NCBI GenBank assembly: GCA_002432805.1
Contig: DJGV01000010.1
Span: forward strand, 127,571-191,570
Length of the DNA: 64,000 bases
Source of the DNA: Fervidobacterium sp. UBA5837
GTDB lineage: Bacteria > Thermotogota > Thermotogae > Thermotogales > Fervidobacteriaceae
Direction of reading: 5' to 3'
In this document: positions 42,928 through 52,906 of the stretch, piece by piece
How positions within the stretch are numbered: the first letter of the stretch is position 1
How the letters are laid out: every line of letters starts with the position of its first letter
Translations under genes and position numbers: made by a program
Notes under the pieces: generated by a model
Databases searched by the model: none
Told to the model about the DNA's origin: nothing
The model's input: only the letters and a program-made list of their open reading frames with translations

Positions 42928-45001
42928 GGTAGATGACCTCCTGTACTATGGAATATATCAGATCATAGAACTGACTCCAGAGCATGTATATCAACGATGC
43001 AATGAAGACTATTATGATGATCCAAAATATCGTCAGCAATATGTTCCATACAGTGCCCATAACCGAGACGTTGTGCAGCTCTTTTATCACGATGAATACA
43101 TTTACCGCACACCAAGAGATAACTAAGAACGTTAGAAATTGCAGTATGAAAATCTCGTTGAGCGTTAGAAAATGTGTCAATAGAGTGGCTATAGGCTGTA
43201 TGACTATGAATGGTGAGAGTGCATACGCTGTCACACGATAAATCTGAGATAAAGTTCCCTCGCCATCGGTTATAGAACTGACCAGATTGTTTGAGATCAC
43301 CCAAAGCATTGCTGGCAGCATGGTAATCAAGAATACGTATCCAACTGTTGTGTTTGAAGCATCTTGCGAGAATATGTATCCTTGGCCGAACGTATTCAAC
43401 ACCGCTACGGCAAAGAAGAGCCCGTAAACGATCGTTGCCGAGAGGTTTGTTGTCCTTTCCTTTCTCTTTATGTAATAGACACCATCGATTGGATGTCTGA
43501 GGAATGTGAACATGTACATCACATCTTTAAGCAACTTGAACCTAGTCGTTCTTTCCTTCTTCACTCTATTCTTTCTAAGTAATGGTAAAAGTTCAAAGAG
43601 TGCATATATAACGACAAAGAGTACCAAGAAGATAGTCGCATTTCCTTCGAGAAATTTATTTCTTATCTCCCAATATGCATCGGAGTATTCTTCTCGCTCG
43701 TCTGCAATTTTGAAATGGAGAGCTGCTTGCTCGTAATCACCTTCTTGGAAATATGCTTTCCCCAATCCCAAGTGTGCAATCTTTGAATATCCATCGTATT
43801 TGAGCACATCTTCCCACTTCTGCTTACTATCTGAATACTTGCCATCACTGAATAATATGAGCGCTTTATGAATCTCGTTTGTGTAAAGCGTCGGAACGAA
43901 TACGTGCACCAATCCACGTTCAGAATCTAAGACGTAGAGATTGTCATTCTCATCAACGCATATGCCAGAAACAACTGTGAAGTAACCATTTCTTTCAGAA
44001 GATATAGCCCTACCACCGAGTGAGAAGAGTAAGTTACCTTCTCTATCGTATTCATATATCAAGCCCGTTTCGGTAACCGCTATGATTCTACCATCGTTTG
44101 CTATTGTGATATCAACGAAATTTGGCTCGTCTACCATTCTCATATTTGCCGACTTTGTCAAGATGTTCGTACCTATCGTATTGTGTTTCTTTATCGCATT
44201 ACCTGAAACGGATCTAGTTGTCGTGTATATCAATCCCTTTGTATCTATTGCAAGATTGTTGTACGGTCTTGGAATCCTCAAGAGCAGTTGACTCCTTTGC
44301 TCACTTGTAAAGAATATGTCTTGAAATTTTTGAAGCCACGATAGATTGACCGTGTTAGAACCGAAGAATCCCAAGAAATCTCCTTCACGGCTGAGTTGTA
44401 TAATCCCTTCTGCAGTACCCTCGCTTACAATGTATAGATTTCCCCTCTTGTCGACAACAACTTTCTTAGGCATGTAATTTGTGTTTACACCGAATAGAAT
44501 ACTATTTGGCCTTGTATATTGCCTTATCAATGTCCCACTTTCATCGAATAGATAGACTGCCTGAGCACTCGAATCTGCAACGTATATGTTATTATTGTCG
44601 TCTACGAATACTCCTTCAGGGGTAAAGAGTATATCCTGACCAATTAACTGGATGTTGCCTGTTGCCAAATCGTATACTACGATTCTGAAGTTCCCAGAAT
44701 CTGCGATGTAAAGCTTTGAACCTTTGTAAAATATGTCCTTTGGGTAATAGAGGTCAAGGTCAGCAAAGAGCACCTTACTGACCAAATAGGCATCTTGTGA
44801 TTTTTTCCATTCGTTGTCTTGAGTCAATGTATAAGTGTAGAACGTTGAATTTGCCGTACTCAAAGCGATCGAAGGAATCACGGTGAGTAGTGACAATATC
44901 ACCGTTATGGTCAGTTGTCCTATTCTGGAGTACTTGAAAAATTTGAGAAAAACATCAAATTGCAAAGTCCCCTTATCGTGTTCATTCTTGTGCGTACTCA
45001 T
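42911..45001 (-). CDS. NHL-repeat, TPR and YIP1 multi-domain membrane protein
   Basis: About 696 residues from ATG 45001 (ATG 45022 is possible). Order: a first membrane helix (about 25-50); an extracytoplasmic beta-propeller of NHL repeats, about 80-370 (YYPKDIFYKGSKLYIADSGNFRIVVYD, PEGVFVDDNNNIYVADSSAQAVYLFD, GICVDENDNLYVLDSERG); a TPR stretch (KIAHLGLGKAYFQEGDYEQAALHFKIAD); another helix; then a C-terminal YIP1-like block of five or more helices (residues 500-700). No enzyme motif. Placed between two permease pairs and overlapping the DUF5696 gene, it is probably an accessory or scaffold of the transporter (inference). Confidence 0.75.
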   Translation of the reverse strand: MSTHKNEHDKGTLQFDVFLKFFKYSRIGQLTITVILSLLTVIPSIALSTANSTFYTYTLTQDNEWKKSQDAYLVSKVLFADLDLYYPKDIFYKGSKLYIADSGNFRIVVYDLATGNIQLIGQDILFTPEGVFVDDNNNIYVADSSAQAVYLFDESGTLIRQYTRPNSILFGVNTNYMPKKVVVDKRGNLYIVSEGTAEGIIQLSREGDFLGFFGSNTVNLSWLQKFQDIFFTSEQRSQLLLRIPRPYNNLAIDTKGLIYTTTRSVSGNAIKKHNTIGTNILTKSANMRMVDEPNFVDITIANDGRIIAVTETGLIYEYDREGNLLFSLGGRAISSERNGYFTVVSGICVDENDNLYVLDSERGLVHVFVPTLYTNEIHKALILFSDGKYSDSKQKWEDVLKYDGYSKIAHLGLGKAYFQEGDYEQAALHFKIADEREEYSDAYWEIRNKFLEGNATIFLVLFVVIYALFELLPLLRKNRVKKERTTRFKLLKDVMYMFTFLRHPIDGVYYIKRKERTTNLSATIVYGLFFAVAVLNTFGQGYIFSQDASNTTVGYVFLITMLPAMLWVISNNLVSSITDGEGTLSQIYRVTAYALSPFIVIQPIATLLTHFLTLNEIFILQFLTFLVISWCAVNVFIVIKELHNVSVMGTVWNILLTIFWIIIIVFIASLIYMLWSQFYDLIYSIVQEVIYRVRFG

Positions 45002-45038
45002 CAAACAAGCACCTACCATCATCTCAGTTTGATCAACT

Positions 45039-45911
45039 TCATTTCAGTCCAGAGTAAGCCATCGTATTCATGACTTTCGACTGCATGAAGATGAATATGA
45101 CCAAATTAGGTATAAATATGAGCAAAGAACCTGCCGCTGCCATGCCTTGCCCCAAGAGTGTGTTACCAGTTGACGATGTCAAGGAGTTAATTAAGAATGA
45201 GAAGGTCCTCAGGTTTTCGTTGTTTATATAGTAGACTCCTGCTTCGGTACTGTTCCACACGGTTTGGAACGTTAGTATACCTACCGTAGCCATAGCAGGT
45301 GCAACCATCGGTGCGATGATCTTTCTCACCAATTGAAAATCACTCGCACCGTCGATTCGCGCTGCATCGATTATTTCATCTGGCACTTGATCAATGAACT
45401 GCTTCAGCAAGAATACTACAACTGGCGCTGCTATCACCGTGAGGAAGTTTATTGAAAATGTATCTAATAGTCCCAAACCTTGTATGACGAAATATCTTGG
45501 TATCACTACGGCCGTTGGTACAAACATCAGTGCAAGATTGTTAATCGTAAATATGATCTGCTTTGCCTTGAAATTTTTCTTCGAGAGTGCGTAGGCTGCA
45601 AAGAGTGCAATCCAGCGTGTCGCAATGACCGCAATGATTGCTGCCACTATGCTGTTTATGAGATACCTCGATACAGGTACATTTGAAGATGATGTGAAAT
45701 TGAAGAGTTCGACAAAGCTATCCAATGAGAACTTCCTTGGAAAGAAACGTGGTGGATACAAGAAAAGTTCGTTGATTGGTTTGAACGCATGAAATATGAT
45801 GAACAGTATTGGTAAAAGTGAGAAAACAACGATCGGTGCAAGGATTATGTAGAATTTTATCTGGCTTTTATGGAAGTACTTTGGGTTCGTTCCCGTCCTG
45901 AATTTGCTCAT
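45039..45911 (-). CDS. Sugar ABC transporter permease, MalG type (pair 1)
   Basis: 290 residues from ATG 45911, served by GGGGAGGG. Helix 1 and loop KFYIILAPIVVFSLLPILFIIFHAFKPINELFLYPPRFFPRKFS are typical of MalG-type subunits; the EAA loop is IIDAARIDGASDFQLVRKIIAPM. The C-terminal part holds VWNSTEAGVYYINNENLRTFSFLINSL, a long periplasmic loop. Its MalF-type partner is 25 bases upstream; the NHL-YIP1 gene follows. Confidence 0.94.
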   Translation of the reverse strand: MSKFRTGTNPKYFHKSQIKFYIILAPIVVFSLLPILFIIFHAFKPINELFLYPPRFFPRKFSLDSFVELFNFTSSSNVPVSRYLINSIVAAIIAVIATRWIALFAAYALSKKNFKAKQIIFTINNLALMFVPTAVVIPRYFVIQGLGLLDTFSINFLTVIAAPVVVFLLKQFIDQVPDEIIDAARIDGASDFQLVRKIIAPMVAPAMATVGILTFQTVWNSTEAGVYYINNENLRTFSFLINSLTSSTGNTLLGQGMAAAGSLLIFIPNLVIFIFMQSKVMNTMAYSGLK

Positions 45912-45936
45912 GTGCATCTCCCTCCCCAGCTCAATC

Positions 45937-46818
45937 TCAATCTCTTTCCCCGAATATTCTCCATGCAAGACGCGAGGCAATCCAGATGATCACCAGGAGA
46001 AAAACGGATAATGCAGCAACGTAACCCATTTCATATCTCGAAAACGCATAGTCATCTATGTGGTTAGTGATGAGCTGACCAGCGTATTCAGGTGTTGGGT
46101 TCGAGTCTGTAAGTGCCACACCTATACCCGCTGAAGTGAACGTGTACACTATCGACATCACTGCACCAAAGAGCATTTGAGGTCTCATCAGTGGTATTGT
46201 GACGTATATGATTTCTTGGAGTCTGTTCTTCACTCCATCTATCCTTGCTGCCTCGTAGAATGATTCATCTATATTGAGCAGACCTGCCAACATGGCCAAG
46301 AATCCAATTCCCATACTGCCCCACAAAGAGACGATGATCATTATGTTCAACAGGTAATCTGGTGATTGAAGCCACTGAATCGGCTTACTGATAAATCCCA
46401 AATTCAGAAGTATACTGTTCAGATAACCATTCTGATCTCCGCTAAATATTACTTTCCACAAAACACTCATCGTCGTACCAGCAGTTAGAGATGGTGAATA
46501 GATGATCAATGCAATAATCGTTCTTGGTATCCTTGTTAGTTGCGCAACTAACCAAGCAAGGATAAACGAAAGTAGATATCCTCCAACTCCCACTATTAAT
46601 GAGAATTTGATCGTATTGGGCAGGACTTTTTGCATGAAGATTTCGTCCCTTGTGAATAGACTTATGTAATTTTGCACCCCAATGAACCTCGGTGGTTGAA
46701 TCGTATTGAAATATGTGAAAGACTGAAAGATGGCGATACCAACCGGTAAGGCTATGAAAAGTGCAAAGAGTGTCAGATATGGTGTCAACATTACCCAATG
46801 ACTTCTGGATTTTCTCAT
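45937..46818 (-). CDS. Sugar ABC transporter permease, MalF type (pair 1)
   Basis: 293 residues. RSHWVMLTPYLTLFALFIALPVGIAIFQSF is the MalF/UgpA start; NYISLFTRDEIFMQKVLPNTIKFSL and the EAA loop FYEAARIDGVKNRLQEIIYVTIPLMRPQ are clear. The ATG overlaps the stop of the 979-residue binding-protein gene by four bases, so the two are made together. No ATPase is encoded in the locus. Confidence 0.94.
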   Translation of the reverse strand: MRKSRSHWVMLTPYLTLFALFIALPVGIAIFQSFTYFNTIQPPRFIGVQNYISLFTRDEIFMQKVLPNTIKFSLIVGVGGYLLSFILAWLVAQLTRIPRTIIALIIYSPSLTAGTTMSVLWKVIFSGDQNGYLNSILLNLGFISKPIQWLQSPDYLLNIMIIVSLWGSMGIGFLAMLAGLLNIDESFYEAARIDGVKNRLQEIIYVTIPLMRPQMLFGAVMSIVYTFTSAGIGVALTDSNPTPEYAGQLITNHIDDYAFSRYEMGYVAALSVFLLVIIWIASRLAWRIFGERD

Positions 46819-49754
46819 TTTATTTCACCTTCTTTGAAAAAGTCCTCTATGCTTCTGAATTGCATCTTTCTAACGATTTTGCCGCCCTTCAAGTATCCAA
46901 ATTCAATGAGTTTTCTCTCCATCTCTCTGTTGATTATCTTTATAGACTTATCAACAGCCACTCTCAAGTTCTCACCTTGCAATACTACTCTGTTCCACAC
47001 GTTGCTAATTTCCCTTTCCGTCATGTAACTTGCTGGATGTCTCTGTACTTCCTTTATCCATCTCCATTGCTCAAGTATCACCGATTTATGCGATTCTGGG
47101 ATGAATGTAATCTCCTTGAAGGCAGATATGTTTGCCGTGTTCCAAAGGTAATCTGGTCCGTAACGGGAGACAAGTGTATTTGAGAACTTCACTTGAGTAT
47201 CCTTGGAAAGCCACCATTTTAGGAACTCCCAAGCTTCTTCTTTCTTCGTTGAATCTTTGAATATTACACCTGCCCTATCACTTGCAACTTGGTATCGCAA
47301 AATCTCGCCATCTTTGTAGACACCGGGCGATGGTGCAATATCCCAAAGACCGTATATTTCATCAGCCGCATTTGTCAATAGCAAATAGGTACCGAAATCT
47401 GCCACACCTATAGGTATCCTTCCGTATCTGAATTCGTTGTAAAAATTTGCAACGTATTCCGGAACACCGTAGATACTGTAGAGATCAGTCATCAACTCTA
47501 AACCTTTCAATGTTTCCTCACTGTTTATTGCAGTCGACATACCATCTTTTGAATAGAGCGTTCCGTCGTTCTGGAAGATGAAGGGTGCTGTGACATGGAA
47601 ATACTTTTGAGAGGAAGCAGATAATGGTATGTAAAAGTTCATGCCCCTTCTTTGAAGTTCAGGCAATATCAATTTCACATCGTTCCAAGTTTGTGGAACT
47701 GGCAAATTAAGCCTTTGGAATATATCCTTCCGATAGAACAACACATAGAAGCCTTGAGTCTCAGTCACACCGTAGATGCCATCTTCGTAGATGAATGGTG
47801 TAAGCGTCTGGATGTTGTAATCATTGGAGATGTACTCTTTGAAATCAGGAAATTGTAGTAAATCAGTTACGGCTCCTCTCAAGGCAAGTTCGTAAGGTAA
47901 CCAGTTACTAAGCCCGAGTGCCACATCCGGCGTGGTCTTTGCCGCGGCGGAGAAGATTACCTTCTGTTCGCTGGGCATTGTCGAAAGTCTCACGTTTATA
48001 CCTGTTTTTTCGTAGAAGTCGGTATCGACCAAGTACTGCATAGTTTCAACCAACTGTACAGGTCTATTGACCCAGACCGTTAGTTCACCACTCTTGGAAT
48101 CGCTCTTTTTGACATATGTTGAATATGGGTCAGTTCTATTCATCAAGGACAATCTCAACTTTTCAAGTTCAACAAACCCCGCAACCATAAACGAACCATG
48201 TGGTACATCAACCGTTGTACCTGCAGGATGTATGTATATCTCATCGATGCCCATGGGCTGACTGCGCAATGCAGTTATGAGATTTGAGACTCTCTGTGCA
48301 ATCGATGAATCACCCTCACTGATGGAATCGAGATAAAATGGCAAACGCTCGGGCTCTTTCAATATCTTGTCTATCGTACTTGCAGCCACCTTCAAATCGC
48401 TGATGTGGCCTGTTGCACCAACGCCCAGTTTTTCGATGAGTAAATTGTACTGTGTCATCAACTTATCCGATATATTTTGCAAATCCACGAGCACAGTAGG
48501 TAAATACTGTTCTATATTCCAAGTCCTGTTCGGATCAAGGTTGTGACCAACCAACATTCTTATCGATATACCTATATCTTGAATTTGCTTCAGTATCCTT
48601 TGAAGTTCCAAGATCGCTGATTTGTATACACCCGTGTCAACTTCAAAGCTCAATACGTGCCAACCCTTTTCTAACCATAATTTCACCGGCTTACCATTCA
48701 AAGAAAGCGTTGCCAATCTCCAAAACTGACCAGTATAATCAAATGGATAATCCTGCAATTCAGCAAATGGGCTTTGTCCATCGATTTCTATGTTCCTGTA
48801 GACAGGTACACCTTTGTTTTCCGATTGTTTGTAATTCAACGAAATCGAGTAAAATCCAGGATTATCGACATAGAACGTCCACAAAATTTTCTGACCAGGT
48901 AGATTGAATGTGCTTTCCAAAATAGCATTTATCCTTCTCTTATTGACTTGAAATGGCCTTACACTTGAAGAGGATACATAGCCTATGTTTATCAAGAAAT
49001 CGCTTTTTGTCGTAGGCTTTTCTGCATCGATCATTATCACTTTTTCAGATTGATTCGATGAACTATCCTTCCCTTCAAATTCGTTCAGGTAATCTGCGTA
49101 CGTCTTCAACTGACCTTTACGTGCAAATATGACGTTGTAAATTACCAACGCAGATGAATTGTTTCTTATGGATACTCTGAAATTGCCCTTCGGAAGCTGA
49201 ATTGTGATTGGTTCTGCAGAAAGGCGATCTGCAGGTAATACTTTATCAACTGTCAATTCTTCATACGCATTTTGCTCAGGTACCACTTCGTTTTCATATC
49301 TATCAAACTGGAAATTCAGCGTCTTGTAGGTAGAGTAATTGTTCAACCGACCTTCCAACACGTAAAGTTGCTTGTAAGTCCCGTTATCTTGCAACTGATC
49401 TATCTGCAGTGATACACTTCCGTAATTCAGAGAATTCAAAACTTTGTAAGCCATATATATCTCATAAATACCATTATTTTCAATTTGGAAATCATCAACG
49501 ATAGAAGCATTCGTTTCAATGGTATTTCCACTGAAATTGATGAAGACATTATCAGAACTAGCTTTGAAATAGGACAATTCTGTATCAAAATATTGTGCGA
49601 TCGAGTCGTCTGTTGATACGATGTTAGATTGAGAGTAACTGGTACTTTCTGATTGCAACTTGGCTAAGTTTTTGTACTGAAAATATCCGACGAAATAAAC
49701 GACTAAGATTACTGCCAAAGCTGCGATTATCGGCCAGTAAATGAACTTCCTCAT
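46815..49754 (-). CDS. Very large membrane-anchored sugar-binding protein
   Basis: 979 residues, more than twice a normal binding protein. One helix at 7-27 (WPIIAALAVILVVYFVGYF) with no lipobox anchors it. Residues about 60-240 and 260-400 look like two beta-sandwich, carbohydrate-module-like domains (NNGIYEIYMAYKVL, NPGFYSISLNYKQS); about 400-560 is helical; about 570-935 is a family-1 solute-binding fold (DFYEKTGINVRLSTMPSEQ, TPDVALGLSNWLPYELALRGAVTDL, ETQGFYVLFYRKDIF, FKDSTKKEEAWEFLKWW). GGAGGTG precedes the ATG. It may catch long glucans and pass them to permease pair 1, whose gene overlaps its stop (inference). Confidence 0.85.
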   Translation of the reverse strand: MRKFIYWPIIAALAVILVVYFVGYFQYKNLAKLQSESTSYSQSNIVSTDDSIAQYFDTELSYFKASSDNVFINFSGNTIETNASIVDDFQIENNGIYEIYMAYKVLNSLNYGSVSLQIDQLQDNGTYKQLYVLEGRLNNYSTYKTLNFQFDRYENEVVPEQNAYEELTVDKVLPADRLSAEPITIQLPKGNFRVSIRNNSSALVIYNVIFARKGQLKTYADYLNEFEGKDSSSNQSEKVIMIDAEKPTTKSDFLINIGYVSSSSVRPFQVNKRRINAILESTFNLPGQKILWTFYVDNPGFYSISLNYKQSENKGVPVYRNIEIDGQSPFAELQDYPFDYTGQFWRLATLSLNGKPVKLWLEKGWHVLSFEVDTGVYKSAILELQRILKQIQDIGISIRMLVGHNLDPNRTWNIEQYLPTVLVDLQNISDKLMTQYNLLIEKLGVGATGHISDLKVAASTIDKILKEPERLPFYLDSISEGDSSIAQRVSNLITALRSQPMGIDEIYIHPAGTTVDVPHGSFMVAGFVELEKLRLSLMNRTDPYSTYVKKSDSKSGELTVWVNRPVQLVETMQYLVDTDFYEKTGINVRLSTMPSEQKVIFSAAAKTTPDVALGLSNWLPYELALRGAVTDLLQFPDFKEYISNDYNIQTLTPFIYEDGIYGVTETQGFYVLFYRKDIFQRLNLPVPQTWNDVKLILPELQRRGMNFYIPLSASSQKYFHVTAPFIFQNDGTLYSKDGMSTAINSEETLKGLELMTDLYSIYGVPEYVANFYNEFRYGRIPIGVADFGTYLLLTNAADEIYGLWDIAPSPGVYKDGEILRYQVASDRAGVIFKDSTKKEEAWEFLKWWLSKDTQVKFSNTLVSRYGPDYLWNTANISAFKEITFIPESHKSVILEQWRWIKEVQRHPASYMTEREISNVWNRVVLQGENLRVAVDKSIKIINREMERKLIEFGYLKGGKIVRKMQFRSIEDFFKEGEIK

Positions 49755-49828
49755 CTAGTGGGCACCTCCTGAAAAAGAACGTGAGCTAAAAATTTAAAGA
49801 GTGTATAGAAAAAGACATAAAATTCAAA

Positions 49829-49854
49829 GGAGAGGCGAGGCTCCTCGCCTCTCC
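49829..49854 (-). terminator. Intercistronic hairpin after the first binding-protein gene
   Basis: Perfect 12-bp stem GGAGAGGCGAGG / CCTCGCCTCTCC with a 2-base loop, followed on the minus strand by a T-rich but broken tail. It sits 18 bases past the 466-residue binding-protein gene, so it probably acts as a partial terminator or RNA-stabilising stem that raises the binding protein over the permeases. Confidence 0.8.
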
Positions 49855-49871
49855 AAAGTGAAAATGTGATA

Positions 49872-51266
49872 TTATTTGCCTTCTATCTTCTTTCTCGTTT
49901 GAATGAAATCTTTTTCTACTTGGCTCAACTTTGCACTGAAATCTTTATTTGCTTGAGAGATAACCTGATTTGCTTTATTTTCCACATCGGCAACTATCGT
50001 TCTTGGATCTGTGCCGCCTCTAATCTGTTCTGCTGCTGGGAATATAACGCCCCATATCGCATCGTCCCATCCAGGAACAACTTTATATAGATCTCCTCTA
50101 AACGTCTTGTCGAGATTTCTAAGTAGGTACTTTACGCCTTCTGGTACTACTTTCATACTGTTGAACTTTGCAATGACCGTTGGGTGCATCGTGCCAGGTA
50201 TTATGAAGCTTGGTTCTGGTTCTCCATTAGCGTTTTTGAAGTTCTCTCTAATTTTCAACCTTGCCGTTATTCCCGTTGGTGAGAAGCTGATGAACTTTGC
50301 AAATGCGAATGCCTCTTTTGGATACTTCGTCGTTGAAGACATTATCACATAGTTAGCATGGACAGATTGCCTGAATCCAACTTTTGGGTCTTGTGGTAGT
50401 GGATAAAAATCGAATTTCCAAGGAACAGTTTTGAGCCAACTCCAATCCCAAGTACCATGGAATCCCATGAGTATTTTCCCTTCTCTAAACGCATCCGCAT
50501 CCTTTCCAAATTTCTTCTGATAGTCGTCGAGTAGGCCTTGCTCTCTTAGCTGGTTATTTTTCAGATCGTCTGAAACAAGTCCGGGTATCGACTTTAACTC
50601 CTTTTGCAAGGCTATTGCCGATGCCCATGCAGAGTTCTGGAGTCTGAATTTACCAAGCGATGGGTCAAAGCCATATATTGCACTCTTTGGATCCATAACA
50701 CCTGCCATAACTGCATCGAATTCCCATAGGTGATTTATACCAGAATATTCCCTCGTCGTTGCCCTTCTCAGCAGAGATTTAAATTGGTCTATTGTCCAGT
50801 TGTAACTTGGTTTTTGAATGTTCAGCTGCTCGAGCAAATCAAGATTAACAACTAAACTATGGAAGTGTAAGTCCCAAGGAATCGCATAAGTCTTTCCGTT
50901 GTACTTGAATGCATCTTTTATCGTTGCTGGAACATACTTCCAATCGGGGTCATTTGCAACAAATTCATCAAATGGATAGAGCCAGCCTTGTGTGACTAGG
51001 AATGGAAATCCTTCCCAACCAGTCATTACATCTGGCAATGGTTGACCTGCGGCAACTCGCGCAGTCAAAAACTCGTTCAAATTTGCATCAAACGTGATCA
51101 TCTCAACTTTGATGTTTGGATAAACCTTATTAAACTCTGCTATCTCTTGCTTAGCTGTCTCCACATCCCAGTTTCTCACAGCGTAAGTTATAGTTGTCTG
51201 AGCTGCCATCAAAAATGTGGAAAAAACTAATAAAATAGCGATCCCTAACTTCACTCTCTTACCCAT
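49872..51266 (-). CDS. Extracellular sugar-binding protein, family 1
   Basis: 464 residues from ATG 51266 (GGAGGG upstream). Signal peptide about 1-22 (KLGIAILLVFSTFLMAAQ), no lipobox. SBP_bac_1 features: EIAEFNKVYPNIKVEMITFDANLNEFLTARVAAGQPLPDVMTGW, GWLYPFDEFV, FKYNGKTYAIPWDLHFHSLVVNLDLLEQLNI, FREGKILMGFHGTWDWSW and KEAFAFAKFISF. Likely binds beta-gluco-oligosaccharides released by GH16/GH30 (from context). Second binding protein of the locus; the large one follows after the hairpin. Confidence 0.94.
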   Translation of the reverse strand: MGKRVKLGIAILLVFSTFLMAAQTTITYAVRNWDVETAKQEIAEFNKVYPNIKVEMITFDANLNEFLTARVAAGQPLPDVMTGWEGFPFLVTQGWLYPFDEFVANDPDWKYVPATIKDAFKYNGKTYAIPWDLHFHSLVVNLDLLEQLNIQKPSYNWTIDQFKSLLRRATTREYSGINHLWEFDAVMAGVMDPKSAIYGFDPSLGKFRLQNSAWASAIALQKELKSIPGLVSDDLKNNQLREQGLLDDYQKKFGKDADAFREGKILMGFHGTWDWSWLKTVPWKFDFYPLPQDPKVGFRQSVHANYVIMSSTTKYPKEAFAFAKFISFSPTGITARLKIRENFKNANGEPEPSFIIPGTMHPTVIAKFNSMKVVPEGVKYLLRNLDKTFRGDLYKVVPGWDDAIWGVIFPAAEQIRGGTDPRTIVADVENKANQVISQANKDFSAKLSQVEKDFIQTRKKIEGK

Positions 51267-51399
51267 ACTCAATCCCTCCTCTTCGGTGACTTACCAAGTT
51301 TTCAAAAAATTCCCGGAAATTCTCTAAAACTAAGATTTAATCATTAACGTCAAATCTATAGAACTTCCTGCTAACTCTCACCTCCCCGTATGTGTTCCA

Positions 51400-52872
51400 T
51401 TACTTCCAAGCAATGGTAACTGCTGATTTAGAAGGCACCACAAATCCAAATGATCCTACGACAATCCTTTTTGTCTCCGCTGTTCTGTTTGATACTATCA
51501 ATACAATCGACTTATCTGGATTCTCAAATGCAACTGTTTCCAAGTCGTTTTCAAATGTCGATGACCAAATTCTATAGGCGCCGGGTTTTACAAATTTGCT
51601 GATGTGTCCCATTGTGTAGTAATCTACGTTGTAAGTGATATCTTTCGTCTTCGTGTTGATTTTTACGAGCCCTCTACATGTACTGTTCCTCTGCGGTGAG
51701 AAAAGTGCAGGCCCGTTTTTCTCGTCAAGCGCAACATTCCACCAAACAACGGTCTTTGCCCAATTTCTAGTTGCCCTCACTACGTGCATCATCTGGTCCA
51801 TGAATGCATCTGTGAACGCAGGTATCCAATCTCCGCCGGATGCCTCTGTGAACCAAATTTCTTCATCAGGAAAGAGGTTGTGTATGTAAGACATCGCTTC
51901 ATGCTTGCCTGCATAGCAATGCCAAGCGCTACCTGCAACAAATTCTCGCGCCTTTGGGTTGTTGAGTATAATCTGTGCAAACGTTGTGTTATCCCAATTG
52001 TGATCGTAGATAAGAATCTTCGTTTCTATACTGTTCTTCTTGAAAAGTGGGCCAAGATAATTTACTACGAAACTCAATTGCTCTTGAGCGGACATACCCA
52101 TACCAGGATAATCTTTTGGTACATACAAAGGCTCATTTTGAACGGTTATTGCATAGATGGGAATACCTTCTGCCCTGTATGCCTCGATGAATTTTAGGAA
52201 ATATCGTGCGTACACATCGTAGCAAGACGTCTTCAGTGAACCACCTATCATACTACCAGACGTCTTCATCCAAGCTGGTGCACTCCACGGTGAGGCCATG
52301 ATCTTTAAGAATGGATTTATACTCAATGCTTCCTTTAAGAGTGGGATGATGTATTCTTTATCGTTTTCTATCGAAAAATACTTAAGATCATAGTCTTCAG
52401 TCACGCCTTGTGGAAGATCGTCGTAACTGTACATAGAAAGTGCAAAATCACTCGAACCCATGGGCTGTCTGAGAAACGACATACCTATGCCATTTTCGTA
52501 CGAAAAGAGCTTCTTCATCAGCTCTTCTCTCTGTGGTTTTGTGAGCACATTAAAGATCAAATGTGCCGAAGAATCGGTTAAAGAGGCACCAAAACCATCC
52601 ATCTGCTGGAATTTTCTTGTCGGGTCTATTTCTACACTTACCCTTCTAGCAGGCAAGTCTTTGTAAACATATGTTTCCAAATTCACTTTCGTAAGCAGAA
52701 AATTTTGGTCAGCTGTTGTTAGCCATACTTCAGGTTTGTTTTCCATTACATTTCCACCTCTCTTTGTAGCGTCTGAATTTGAAGATGTAGCAGATGCAGC
52801 AAACGAAAATGTTTGAAAAGATAATATGATAATTACGATGGTAATCACAGAAAAGATACTCGTTTTTTTCAT
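51400..52872 (-). CDS. GH30 glycosidase (beta-1,6-glucanase or glucosylceramidase-like), exported
   Basis: 490 residues from ATG 52872 with GGGGGG upstream. Signal peptide about 1-25. The catalytic barrel shows FQQMDGFGASLTDSSAHLI, MSFLRQPMGSSDFA, MASPWSAPAWMK, TVQNEP (Glu247 acid/base) and WFTEASGG (Glu343 nucleophile); a C-terminal beta-domain ends in FGFVVPSKSAVTIAWK. This pattern is GH30 subfamily 1/3. In a laminarin locus a beta-1,6-glucanase that trims side branches is the best guess, but beta-glucosidase or xylosidase activity is possible. It lies 34 bases after the ROK gene. Confidence 0.92.
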   Translation of the reverse strand: MKKTSIFSVITIVIIILSFQTFSFAASATSSNSDATKRGGNVMENKPEVWLTTADQNFLLTKVNLETYVYKDLPARRVSVEIDPTRKFQQMDGFGASLTDSSAHLIFNVLTKPQREELMKKLFSYENGIGMSFLRQPMGSSDFALSMYSYDDLPQGVTEDYDLKYFSIENDKEYIIPLLKEALSINPFLKIMASPWSAPAWMKTSGSMIGGSLKTSCYDVYARYFLKFIEAYRAEGIPIYAITVQNEPLYVPKDYPGMGMSAQEQLSFVVNYLGPLFKKNSIETKILIYDHNWDNTTFAQIILNNPKAREFVAGSAWHCYAGKHEAMSYIHNLFPDEEIWFTEASGGDWIPAFTDAFMDQMMHVVRATRNWAKTVVWWNVALDEKNGPALFSPQRNSTCRGLVKINTKTKDITYNVDYYTMGHISKFVKPGAYRIWSSTFENDLETVAFENPDKSIVLIVSNRTAETKRIVVGSFGFVVPSKSAVTIAWK

Positions 52873-52906
52873 ACCCATCCCCCCCAATCACTGTTAAGAA
52901 GAATAA

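Noticed and set aside
42851..43126. 91-codon plus-strand frame.
   Set aside because: Antisense across the DUF5696/YIP1 gene junction, no ribosome site.
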